Shown one piece after another: positions 21,576 to 28,898 of a stretch of 64,000 bases of DNA. Numbering within the stretch: position 1 is the stretch's first letter; each line of letters starts with the position of its first letter. This DNA is from Couchioplanes caeruleus. Its GTDB lineage: Bacteria; Actinomycetota; Actinomycetes; Mycobacteriales; Micromonosporaceae. The notes under the pieces are model-generated. The model searched no databases. It was given only the letters and a program-made list of their open reading frames with translations, and was not told the DNA's origin. The stretch covers positions 6,572,001 to 6,636,000 of the forward strand of contig NZ_RJKL01000001.1 of the NCBI RefSeq assembly GCF_003751945.1. The letters are read 5' to 3'. Made by a program: the position numbers and the translations under genes.

Positions 21576-21784
21576 AAGCCTCCACGCTGGTCTTGGACTT
21601 CGGTCATGCGTTGGGTCCGCGCCGACCAGGTCAGCCGAGGTTCGCGTGAATCGTCCACCTCATGGCAGCAGCGTCGCTAACGTAAAACCGACCATGCGTT
21701 TCCGGTCCCCCCGGTTGGTGTCTATACCGCTGACTCTGGGGGTGTTCCGATGGATCCGCACGCAGCCGACAGGGTGCGGCCTGC

Positions 21785-21981
21785 GTGTCGGTGACCTGGA
21801 CCGGGTACGGAGGCGCGGCGCACGAAGCGCTGCGCCGGGTTGTGGCGGACGCCAAACGCAACGATCCGCTATCACCGGTCACCGTCCTCGTGCCGACAAA
21901 ATTGCCGGCGTGCTGGCACGCCGCACCTTGGCCGGCGGCGTCAACAGCCGAGCGGGAATCGCGGGCCTAGAGCGAATCTGA
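21785..21981 (+). pseudogene. RecB/UvrD-like PD-(D/E)XK nuclease, N-terminal frameshifted relic
   Basis: From the GTG, the frame reads WTGYGGAAHEALRRVV, then DPLSPVTVLVPT, a start typical of actinobacterial PD-(D/E)XK/helicase proteins. At about 21900 the resemblance shifts frame and continues as GVLARRTLAGGVNSRAGIAGL up to 21969. The gene is cut off there by transposase relics. The full protein would be about 900 residues or more, so only the first about 65 codons remain. Confidence 0.6.
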
Positions 21982-21985
21982 CGGA

Positions 21986-22078
21986 TCATGGGCAGGCTCG
22001 GTCGGGTTTGGCCCGGAGCCAGATCATGATCGAGGCGATGGTCACGGTGGCGTGGTAACGGTCCTTGAGCTTGATGCC
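21986..22078 (-). mobile_element. IS5-family-like transposase, C-terminal relic
   Basis: On the minus strand the frame ends GIKLKDRYHATVTIASIMIW and a short tail, then TGA. This is the usual last segment of IS5-type DDE transposases. Only about 30 codons remain; no terminal repeat or target duplication is recognisable. Confidence 0.6.
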
Positions 22079-22199
22079 CCTATGGATGTCAAGCGATCGA
22101 TACCGCGCTGGCGTGTCGGTGTGTCGGGCGATGAGTTCGTAGAGCTCGCGTGCGACGTAGCGTTTCAGGCAGCGGATCGCTTCGCGTCTGGTTTGCCCT
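22079..22199 (-). mobile_element. IS110-family-like transposase, C-terminal relic
   Basis: On the minus strand the frame reads TRREAIRCLKRYVARELYE followed by about 20 residues, typical of the C-terminus of IS110 transposases. It runs in frame straight into the IS5-like relic, so two unrelated transposase ends form one open frame. The remainder of the element is missing. Confidence 0.6.
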
Positions 22200-22205
22200 C
22201 GCTGA

Positions 22206-22508
22206 CGCGTCGAGCACGACGACAGTGACCAAGACGATGACGAGGACGGCGACCAGTACGACGGCGAGGAGTTCGACAGGGATGACGGTGTCGACCTCGC
22301 CCCGGACCTCGTCCCGCTGCTGCCCGCCGCCCGCGCCGCCCGCGACGAACTGACCCGCGACGGACGCGCGGTCAGCCGCGACGCCCTCGCTTACCGCCTG
22401 CGCAGTAACGGCACCGCCATCCGCAACAACCGCGTATCGGAGCTGCTCAACGCCCTGCGCCGCGAAGACGCAACCCTCAACGACGCACGCCCGAAGGTGT
22501 CGGCGTGA
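22206..22508 (+). pseudogene. DUF2637-like conjugative-element protein, C-terminal relic
   Basis: The open frame begins just after a stop at 22203-22205, next to the IS110 relic. It encodes an Asp-rich linker and then VPLLPAARAARDELTRDGR, SRDALAYRLR and NNRVSELLNALRRE. This is the helical C-terminal segment of DUF2637 proteins common on actinomycete integrative conjugative elements (AICEs). The membrane/N-terminal part is missing and there is no ribosome site, so it is probably a relic cut by the insertion sequences. Confidence 0.5.
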
Positions 22509-22570
22509 TGCCGCACCGGCCCACACCTCGCCCCTCGATGGACCTGAGGAGACCGCCCATGGACGAGTAG
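22508..22570 (+). CDS. Possible 20-codon ORF coupled to the DUF2637-like relic
   Basis: The ATG shares one base with the upstream stop (TGATG). It encodes 20 residues ending PPMDE; a GAGGAG site inside it precedes a further ATG. Tiny ORFs of this kind follow spd-type genes on AICEs, but with the upstream gene truncated it may not be expressed. Confidence 0.25.
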   Translation: MPHRPTPRPSMDLRRPPMDE

Positions 22571-22836
22571 GCCCCGGCGCACCGCACCGCACCGTCACCG
22601 AGACGACGCTTCCGGAAGCGACCGGAGCGGATTTTAGGCTGCTGGCGGCGAAGCTGTTTCGGCTTGGGTGGCGAGGTGCTCAGCGCCGAGCTGCCTGCCA
22701 CGCGCAGTGCCGGTGCCCGCGATGGACGAGCGTAGGGCCGGGGGCGTAGGACCGCGTCATGCGACGTGCCGCTGCGCTGGTCCTCGCGTCCGGTGTTCGG
22801 CCGCGCTGATGCGTCGGGGCGGCAGAGAATGGTGCG

Positions 22837-23892
22837 ATGGGGGACGATATCGCGGAGCGATACGCTCGGGTTCTGGGCCACGGCGGGTTGGGCGAGGCGG
22901 CGTGTTACACCGTGATCCAGCCGGTGGTCAGGCCGTTCGGGGTGGAAGAGGTGGCTCGCCGGCTGGGGGCTGACCCGGCGGCGTTGCGGCGGGGGGAGCC
23001 CGACATCGCGGACTTCGACCGCGATGAGTGCCTTTACCTCATCGGCCCGATCGGCTCCGCCGTCGTGATGGTTGAGTACAACGGTTACCAGGGTTCCCGG
23101 CCGGAGGTGCTGAGGTGGCTCAGTGACGGTGCCCGGGTGCACAATGCGTTCTGGAACGTGAACGGGGTCAACGACCTCTCCTGCGCCGTCTACGGGCGGG
23201 TGCAAGCGAGCTGGAGCATCGACTTCCCGGACGAATGCCAGGGCAGTGACCCGACGGCGTTCGACGGTGATCTGGACGAGTTGGTCGCCATGGCCGCCCC
23301 GGGCGATGACGGCTTTGGCTACGCAGGCTACTGGCAGTCCGGGATGATGGCCTTCATCGAGCGGCGCACCGGTGTCGTGCTGACCGAAGAGTGGTTCGAC
23401 AGCCCGCAGTACGTGCTCGTGGCGCCGCCGATACCCAGTGACCCGTCCTCGCCGTCTCGGCTGGTGGACGCGGACACCGACTCCGTCCTGCGGTTGGCGC
23501 CCGACCCTGTGCGCCGGGCGGCGCTGGGCTGGCTGCTGGAGGAGTTGGCCCGTACCGCCGAACTCGACGGTGAGCCGGCGGTGCGCGACGGCATCGCCGC
23601 GCTGCGCGCCGGTCGGTTGTTGGGCGGCGAGGCGGAGCGTGCGGTCTACGACGTCCGCGACCGGATGTCGGCAGCCGCGGACGGAGTCTGGGCGGCGGCC
23701 GATGGAGCGGGGACGACGGGGCAGCGGGATGCGCGGGTGGTGCGGGAGCAGGCGGGGTGGGCGTTCACCGGTCTGTTGTGCCACGCTCACGGCGCCGATC
23801 CGCTGGACGGGTTGGACCATGTGCGCAACGCCTTCGGCGATCGCTGGGACGAGATCCGCAAGGAGCTGCGTAGCCGGCTCAAGAATTCTTGA
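22837..23892 (+). CDS. Conserved hypothetical protein, DUF6461-like N-terminal half
   Basis: A 351-residue soluble protein without signal peptide or membrane segment. The first about 180 residues (ACYTVIQPVVRPFGVEEVARRLGADP, then a GPIGSAVVMVEYNGYQGSRPEVL region) resemble the actinomycete DUF6461 family, which has no established function. The C-terminal half is Ala/Arg/Asp-rich and helical, with no motif I recognise. It is flanked by relics of integrative elements but is itself intact and of normal GC content. It could be cargo of the island or a displaced backbone gene. Confidence 0.6.
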   Translation: MGDDIAERYARVLGHGGLGEAACYTVIQPVVRPFGVEEVARRLGADPAALRRGEPDIADFDRDECLYLIGPIGSAVVMVEYNGYQGSRPEVLRWLSDGARVHNAFWNVNGVNDLSCAVYGRVQASWSIDFPDECQGSDPTAFDGDLDELVAMAAPGDDGFGYAGYWQSGMMAFIERRTGVVLTEEWFDSPQYVLVAPPIPSDPSSPSRLVDADTDSVLRLAPDPVRRAALGWLLEELARTAELDGEPAVRDGIAALRAGRLLGGEAERAVYDVRDRMSAAADGVWAAADGAGTTGQRDARVVREQAGWAFTGLLCHAHGADPLDGLDHVRNAFGDRWDEIRKELRSRLKNS

Positions 23893-24012
23893 CGCTCAGT
23901 GCCTGCCCTTCTAATTCAAGATCGTCTCAGGACTGGTCGTACGCTCGTGTGATGAGCGACGGGCCGAAGGCTCGGGGCTGGTTGTCGCTGGTGCCGCAGC
24001 CGGGCGGCGCAA

Positions 24013-24534
24013 GCCTGCGCTCTGCAGAGATGCCGAGCCAACCTGGACAACGCCCGCATACACATAGACCCGAAAGAAGGAGCCTTGCACGAGATCGCCG
24101 GCACGCTGACGCTCGGGCCACCGAAAACTCCCGCCGCCGTCCGCACCATCCTGCTGCCGCCGTTCCTCGTTGCACGGCTGCGGGAACACCTCGCCAACCA
24201 CGACCACTCCCACGTCTTCGTAGGCGCCGACGGCGGCCTGTGGCGCCGCTCAAACTTCAGCCGCCGGCACTGGCGGCCTGCCACCGACGGCGATCCCCGC
24301 AAGGTCATCGCATCCGTCATCCCCGGCATGCACTTCCACGACCTCCGGCACACCCACAAGACCTGGATGATCGAAGACGGCGTCCCAGAAGTTGCACAGG
24401 CCAAGCGTCTCGGCCACCGCTTACCCGGCGTCCGCGGCATCTACAGCCACGTCAGCGCCGTCGTGGAACAGCGACTCATCGACGGCCTGCAAGAACGATG
24501 GGAGAACACCGCCCGGTCCGCACCCGAACGATGA
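24013..24534 (+). pseudogene. Tyrosine site-specific integrase, C-terminal fragment
   Basis: The frame begins mid-domain (CRANLDNARIHIDPKEGALHE), then LGPPKTPAAVRT, the catalytic HDLRHTH box, LGHRLPGV and the nucleophile Tyr in GIYSHV. The N-terminal SAM-like/core-binding domain and the first catalytic Arg (GLR-x-GE) are missing; about 170 of the usual 400 residues remain. It lies about 170 bases from the 3' end of tRNA-Val, the usual place for the integrase of an element inserted in that tRNA. It is not expected to recombine. Confidence 0.88.
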
Positions 24535-24644
24535 CCACGTTCGCGACATAGTGGTGCTCACGCGGGGAGCGCACAAATCAGTCTCAGGAGAGGTCAGCCC
24601 CAGCCGACCGGGCTTGCTCCCCGCCTGCTCCCCAAAACCATGAC

Positions 24645-24683
24645 AAAACACCCGCCGTCATGATCCACGACGGCGGGTGTTTT
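24645..24683 (-). terminator. Intrinsic terminator downstream of tRNA-Val
   Basis: A perfect 15-bp stem, AAAACACCCGCCGTC and its complement, with a 9-base loop. On the minus strand it ends in TTTT and lies 17 bases beyond the tRNA 3' end. It is symmetric enough to also stop plus-strand transcription from the integrase relic. Confidence 0.85.
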
Positions 24684-24700
24684 GCTGGTAGACCAAGGTG

Positions 24701-24772
24701 TGGGCGATACTGGGATCGAACCAGTGACCTCTCCGGTGTGAACGGAGCGCTCTCCCGCTGAGCTAATCGCCC
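24701..24772 (-). tRNA. tRNA-Val (anticodon CAC)
   Basis: 72 bases without encoded CCA fold into a complete cloverleaf: acceptor GGGCGAT/ATCGCCC, D-arm GCTC/GAGC, anticodon stem CTCCG/CGGAG with loop TTCACAC, variable AGGTC, T-arm ACTGG/CCAGT with loop TTCGATC, and discriminator A. It appears intact, as expected when an element restores the 3' end on integration. Confidence 0.97.
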
Positions 24773-24829
24773 TTGCCGCAGCAGACTGTACCGGACCGCC
24801 CGCCGGGCGTGCGAATCAGGGTCGGCGCG

Positions 24830-25255
24830 TCAGGTGGTGAGGAAGTCGCGAATCTTCACGATCAGGTCGACGTCCATGGTGAGCTTGACGGAGAGCCACA
24901 CCACCGCGCTGATGAAGACGAAGCCGAGCAGGCCGATGAGGGCTCGCAGCGGCAGTGACTGACGCATGACCCAGTGGGTCCATGCCTGGACGTGCTTCTT
25001 GGTGAAGTGCAGCAGGTGGCGCGCCCAGACGAACTCGACCGCCCAGATGGCGAGGCCGAGGATCACGATGGCCCAGCCGGGGCCGGGCAGTGGGATGAGG
25101 GCGATGCCCACGGCGACCACCACGGCGCCCAGGATGCCGATGCCGACCTTCAGGGCGAGGTGGCTGGTGCGGTTGGACCGGATTCGATCGAGTACGCCGA
25201 CGGGCGAGTCGGAATCGGTCACGGGGTCTGATTGGGACATCTCGTTCACTTTCAC
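24830..25255 (-). CDS. TIGR02611-family small membrane protein
   Basis: A 141-residue protein with three hydrophobic segments (about residues 38-60, 62-80 and 105-125). It has the family hallmark PLPGPGW between the first two, followed by AIWAVEFVWARHLL. The family is widespread in actinomycetes and has no established function. The start is either the ATG at 25255 or the one at 25240. It diverges from ssgB. Confidence 0.8.
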   Translation of the reverse strand: MKVNEMSQSDPVTDSDSPVGVLDRIRSNRTSHLALKVGIGILGAVVVAVGIALIPLPGPGWAIVILGLAIWAVEFVWARHLLHFTKKHVQAWTHWVMRQSLPLRALIGLLGFVFISAVVWLSVKLTMDVDLIVKIRDFLTT

Positions 25256-25557
25256 GGCAAAGATCGCGGTCTCCCGGTCATTTCATCCCCTAGTGTTCCG
25301 CCTCCCCGTCACTACCCGGGAGGAATGGACGTTACCGGAGTGAGTCAACTGCTGGACCACCCGACGCCGGGCGGAACCGAGTACTTGGGCAGAACAGGAC
25401 AACATACCGTTTAACGGCTCGTTCGGAGAGCTTATCGGAACCGTCTTCCCACTACTGGGTGAGATCAGCGTATGGCGGAGCGTAATGACAGGGATCACCT
25501 GAGTATGGGAAACGCGGGGTTCACCAGCCTCGCAGCGGTGCCGGGGGGAGTTCGTCC
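25256..25557. other. Divergent intergenic region upstream of ssgB
   Basis: 302 bases with no gene. It holds a short palindrome CCGTTTAACGG at 25407-25417, about 140 bases before the ssgB start, and a G-rich ribosome site (GGGGGGAG) just before the ATG. No promoter pair is assigned. Confidence 0.45.
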
Positions 25558-25989
25558 ATGAGTACCATTCGTCCAACGACCGTCGAGGTCGAAACATCGC
25601 TGCGGCTCGTAGCGCCTGATGCCACGGCCCTGCCCGTGCGCGCCAGCTTGCGGTACGACCCAGCCGACCCGTACGCGGTCCACGTGTTGTTCCACGCAGA
25701 ATCAGCCGGTGGGGAAGCCGTGAGCTGGTCCTTCGCGCGGGAACTTCTCGTGACCGGGCTCGATGAGCCCGCGGGGATCGGGGACGTCCGGGTGTGGCCG
25801 TGGGCCACGCCGCGGGGCGACTTCGTCGCCCTGGCGTTGTCGTCGCCCGACGGCAATGCGCTGTTCGAAGTACCACGCAGCGTTCTGGTCCGGTTCCTGC
25901 GGCGCACCTATGTGGTGGTTCCGCGGGGCCGGGAGTCCGATCACCTGGACGTGGACGCGGCGGTCAACCGGCTCCTGGCCGGTCGATAG
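25558..25989 (+). CDS. ssgB: SsgB-type sporulation and cell-division regulator
   Basis: A 143-residue protein matching the SsgA-like family: TTVEVETSLRLVAP at the N-terminus, LRYDPADPYAVHVLF, the SWSFARELL core and IGDVRVWPW. Length and motifs fit SsgB, the most conserved member, which recruits FtsZ to future septa in sporulating actinomycetes. It is cytoplasmic, without signal peptide. The gene is monocistronic, with a strong terminator 18 bases after the stop. Its presence argues for a sporulating host. Other SsgA-like paralogues are less likely but not excluded. Confidence 0.92.
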   Translation: MSTIRPTTVEVETSLRLVAPDATALPVRASLRYDPADPYAVHVLFHAESAGGEAVSWSFARELLVTGLDEPAGIGDVRVWPWATPRGDFVALALSSPDGNALFEVPRSVLVRFLRRTYVVVPRGRESDHLDVDAAVNRLLAGR

Positions 25990-26007
25990 CGACAAGCGAT
26001 TAACGGG

Positions 26008-26049
26008 GCGACCCGCGCGGACACTGCCGGTCCGTGCGGGTCGCTTTTT
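26008..26049 (+). terminator. Intrinsic terminator after ssgB
   Basis: A 15-bp stem (26008-26022 with 26030-26044, one G-T pair) with the 7-base loop ACTGCCG and a following TTTTT. A textbook factor-independent terminator. Confidence 0.92.
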
Positions 26050-26174
26050 ACGTACGGAAAGCGCGTCTATTTTGTCCGTTTCAATGCCCGTTTTCCTGAT
26101 CGTCTGGCGGGATATCCGCCGACCTCCGGACTCCCACGTGCATCGCAGGTCACGGCCGGATACGGTCGGCCTCG

Positions 26175-27101
26175 ATGGTCACACCAGGACAGCACCGCAC
26201 CAGGCCCGCACCCACCCCGTCGGGGGCCGGCGTGAGCACCTGCGCGCTGTCCCGGACCGACCTCGCCACGGACCCGGCGCGGACCCGGCGGCTGCCCTAC
26301 CACCTGCTCGTCCTGACCACCGCCGGGCACGGCACGGTCGAGATCGACTTCGTGTCGCACCGGTGCCGCCCGGGGACCCTGCTCTGGATCCGGCCGGGCC
26401 AGGCCGTGCGGTTCGGCGCGGAGCCGGGACTCGACGCCGCCCTGGTGACGTGGCAGCGCGACCTGCTGGCGGCGGCCGAGATCACCGGCGTACCCGTGGA
26501 CGATCTTCCGGGTCCGGCCCGCTGGCAACTCGCCGGCGAGGACGAGGACGCGATCATCAGGGAGGTCGCGCAGCTCGGCGTCGACTGCGCGCGGCACCCG
26601 TCCGGGGCGATCGCGGCGGGCCTGCTGCGGTACCAGGTGGCGGTCCTGCTGCTGCGGATCGCCCTGCTGGACGACGGCGCCCGGGCCGCGACCTCGGTGG
26701 CGGAGGCCCGGACCTTCGTGCGGTTCCGCCGCGACCTCGAGGCGGGGCATGCGCAGAGCCGCCGGGTCGAGGACTACGCGGCCCGGATCGGCTGCTCGGT
26801 CCGGACCCTGACCCGCGCCAGCCTGGCCTTCACCGGCCGTACGGCGAAACAGGTCGTCGACGACCGCGTGGCGCTGGAGGCGCGCCGGCTGCTGGCGTGC
26901 ACCGAACTCTCGGTAGCGGAGATCGGGCGCCGGCTCGGGTTCGGTGAGCCGACGAACTTCGGCCGTTTCTTCCACCGGGAGGCGGGGATGAGCCCCGGTG
27001 CCTTCCGAGCCTGGGCCGCCGCGGAGACTCCGGCCGAGGTGCCGTTGCCGGCGACCGACAAAGCCCCGCGGGTGCCCGCACAACGCCCCGCGGCGGAGTA
27101 G
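26175..27101 (+). CDS. AraC-family transcriptional regulator
   Basis: About 308 residues from ATG 26175; a GTG at 26232 is an alternative and would start at the conserved cupin region. The N-terminal part is a cupin-like sensor (HGTVEIDFVSHRCRPGTLLWIRPGQ). The C-terminal about 100 residues carry two helix-turn-helix units: VEDYAARIGCSVRTLTRASLAFTG and LSVAEIGRRLGFGEPTNFGRFFHREAGMSPGAFR shortened around the family signature. The effector is unknown. It is followed on the same strand by an Rrf2 gene 70 bases later, but each probably has its own promoter. Confidence 0.88.
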   Translation: MVTPGQHRTRPAPTPSGAGVSTCALSRTDLATDPARTRRLPYHLLVLTTAGHGTVEIDFVSHRCRPGTLLWIRPGQAVRFGAEPGLDAALVTWQRDLLAAAEITGVPVDDLPGPARWQLAGEDEDAIIREVAQLGVDCARHPSGAIAAGLLRYQVAVLLLRIALLDDGARAATSVAEARTFVRFRRDLEAGHAQSRRVEDYAARIGCSVRTLTRASLAFTGRTAKQVVDDRVALEARRLLACTELSVAEIGRRLGFGEPTNFGRFFHREAGMSPGAFRAWAAAETPAEVPLPATDKAPRVPAQRPAAE

Positions 27102-27171
27102 GCGCCGTCAGAATTCCCATATTTCCTGGGGTGGACGAGGTCGGCGGGTGCGGACGCGGCATGATGGGGGA

Positions 27172-27627
27172 GTGCAGATCTCCGCGCGTGGCGACTATGC
27201 GGTACGGGCGGCGCTGAGCCTGGCCAACGCCTATCCGGCCCTGATGTCCGCCCAGGCCGTCGCCCTGGACCAGAACATGCCCCGAAAGTTCCTCGAGGCC
27301 GTGCTGGCGGACCTCCGCCGGGCGGGCGTGGTCCGCGCGCAACGCGGGGCGGAGGGCGGCTACACACTGTCACAACCTCCGCGCGATGTGACGATCGGCC
27401 AGATCCTGCGCGCGGTGGACGGTCCACTCGCGGGAGTGCGCGGGCTGCGCCCCGAGGAGACGCAATACTCGGGAGCGGCGGAGAACCTGCCGAACCTCTG
27501 GGTCGCCGTCCGCGCGGCCGTGCGGGAGGTGGTGGACGAGGTCAACCTCGCCGAGTTGATCAGCGGCCGGATGCCCGCGCACGTGCGCAAGCTGACCACC
27601 CGCCCGGACGCCTGGCAGCCCCGCTGA
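27172..27627 (+). CDS. Rrf2-family regulator lacking the Fe-S cysteines
   Basis: The GTG at 27172 starts at the conserved QISARGDYAVRAAL, with GGGGGA directly upstream; a longer in-frame extension to 26998 is spurious. The 151 residues contain the winged helix (LDQNMPRKFLEAVLADLRRAGVV, RGAEGGYTL). The three Cys that bind the cluster in IscR/NsrR/RsrR are absent: the region after the wing reads GVRGLRPEETQYSG. It therefore probably senses something other than Fe-S state. The target may be the next small gene or itself. Confidence 0.88.
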   Translation: MQISARGDYAVRAALSLANAYPALMSAQAVALDQNMPRKFLEAVLADLRRAGVVRAQRGAEGGYTLSQPPRDVTIGQILRAVDGPLAGVRGLRPEETQYSGAAENLPNLWVAVRAAVREVVDEVNLAELISGRMPAHVRKLTTRPDAWQPR

Positions 27628-27768
27628 GCCTCGGGCGATGCCGGCGCGCCCGGCCTGGCCGAGCGGCTGCGCCGGACGCCGCCGGGCCCGCGCGGGACGG
27701 CGCGGGCGTTTCGGAAGATCTGCCCCCGGGCATCGGTGGACCAACCGATTCCACGGAAGGATCCCCCG

Positions 27769-27939
27769 ATGGCCATCATGTACCGCAGTCGTAAGAAGTT
27801 CGGACCGCTGATCCTGAATTTCACGCAGCGGGGCCTCTCCTCCTGGACCATCAAGATCGGCCGCTGGTCCTGGAACTCCAAGGCGCGGGCGCACCGCGTC
27901 GACCTCCCCGGCCCGCTCTCCTGGAAGCAGGACAAGTAA
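27769..27939 (+). CDS. Small DUF4236-like protein
   Basis: 56 residues from ATG 27769, with GGAAGGA 8 bases upstream. The start MAIMYRSRKKFGPLILN followed by GLSSWTIKIG and a closing LPGPLSWK matches the short DUF4236 family, whose function is unknown. It is basic, probably a compact beta protein, and tail-to-tail with the next gene. Confidence 0.7.
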   Translation: MAIMYRSRKKFGPLILNFTQRGLSSWTIKIGRWSWNSKARAHRVDLPGPLSWKQDK

Positions 27940-27943
27940 CCCC

Positions 27944-28822
27944 TCAAGCGGAGATGATCACGTCTCCGCCGAGGCGGCCGTGCTCCGGGCGCCGGGTCAC
28001 CGTGCCGGCGTCCAGCAGCGTGTGCAGCACCCGGGTGGCGTCCGCCGCCCGGTACACCGTCTCGGTCAGCGCGAACGTCCGCAGGTTGGTGACGCTCGCC
28101 TCGCCCTCCTCCCGCAGGTGCGCCAGAAGCTCGCGGCGCAGCGGGCCGGGGTGCGGGCTGAGCGAGATGTCGATGAGGTGCCGCTCGGGGTCGCCCGGAT
28201 CGCGGTAGCGGACGCCCGCGTACTCGTCGACCGCCCACAGCAGGTCCTTGAAGGCCTCGAGGCTCTTGCCGAGTGTCGTCGCATAGAGCAGGATCTCGCC
28301 CGGCTCGTCGGAGACCGCCAGTTCGACCGCGGCGACGAGCGGGAAGCCGGCCTGCCGCAGGTCGTCCCGCGCCTGCGGCACCGGCGACGACCCGGGCACA
28401 ACGACGATGACCTCGGCGGGTTTCCCCGCCGCCAGGGCGGTCAGCATGGCCGCGCCGGGCGGTTCACTCACGGCCGTCGCATCCAGGAAGCCCAGCACGG
28501 GTACGCGCGAAGCGCCCGCCGCCTTGAGTGCCGCCCCCCACGAGTCCTCGGTGCGACCCGGCACACCGAGGACGCTCAGGCCCGCGCCGCCCGTGCCGCC
28601 GATCTCGCCGCCGACCGCGACCATGGCGAGCTCCCGCCCTCTGACCAGGTCGGACTGTTCGGTGAAGACGCCGAGCGCGGCCTCGGCGAGCGGGCGGGTG
28701 GCGTCGGCGTACCCGTGGGCGTAGACCGCGCGGCGGGCCCGGTGCAGCGCCGCGGGGGCCCACGCTTCCAGATGGCGGACGAGGATCTCGCGTTTGACGT
28801 CGGCGACGCTGTCGGCGCTCAT
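27944..28822 (-). CDS. Conserved hypothetical protein with possible C-terminal winged helix
   Basis: A 292-residue soluble protein, not assigned to a family. The central part (VAVGGEIGGTGGAGL, then AEVIVVVPGSSP) has alternating hydrophobic strands. The last about 90 residues (LRRELLAHLREEGEASVTNLRT, DATRVLHTLLDAGTVTRR) look like a winged helix-turn-helix. It has no signal peptide or membrane segment and is divergent from the TPR protein gene, with a 76-base gap between the starts. A nucleic-acid-binding role is possible but unproven. Confidence 0.6.
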   Translation of the reverse strand: MSADSVADVKREILVRHLEAWAPAALHRARRAVYAHGYADATRPLAEAALGVFTEQSDLVRGRELAMVAVGGEIGGTGGAGLSVLGVPGRTEDSWGAALKAAGASRVPVLGFLDATAVSEPPGAAMLTALAAGKPAEVIVVVPGSSPVPQARDDLRQAGFPLVAAVELAVSDEPGEILLYATTLGKSLEAFKDLLWAVDEYAGVRYRDPGDPERHLIDISLSPHPGPLRRELLAHLREEGEASVTNLRTFALTETVYRAADATRVLHTLLDAGTVTRRPEHGRLGGDVIISA

Positions 28823-28898
28823 ACCCGAGTTCTACCCGGTGCAGCGCCGCGACGCTACGCGAGTCAGGACTTGTACCTACGGTGGCCGAGCAGACACT

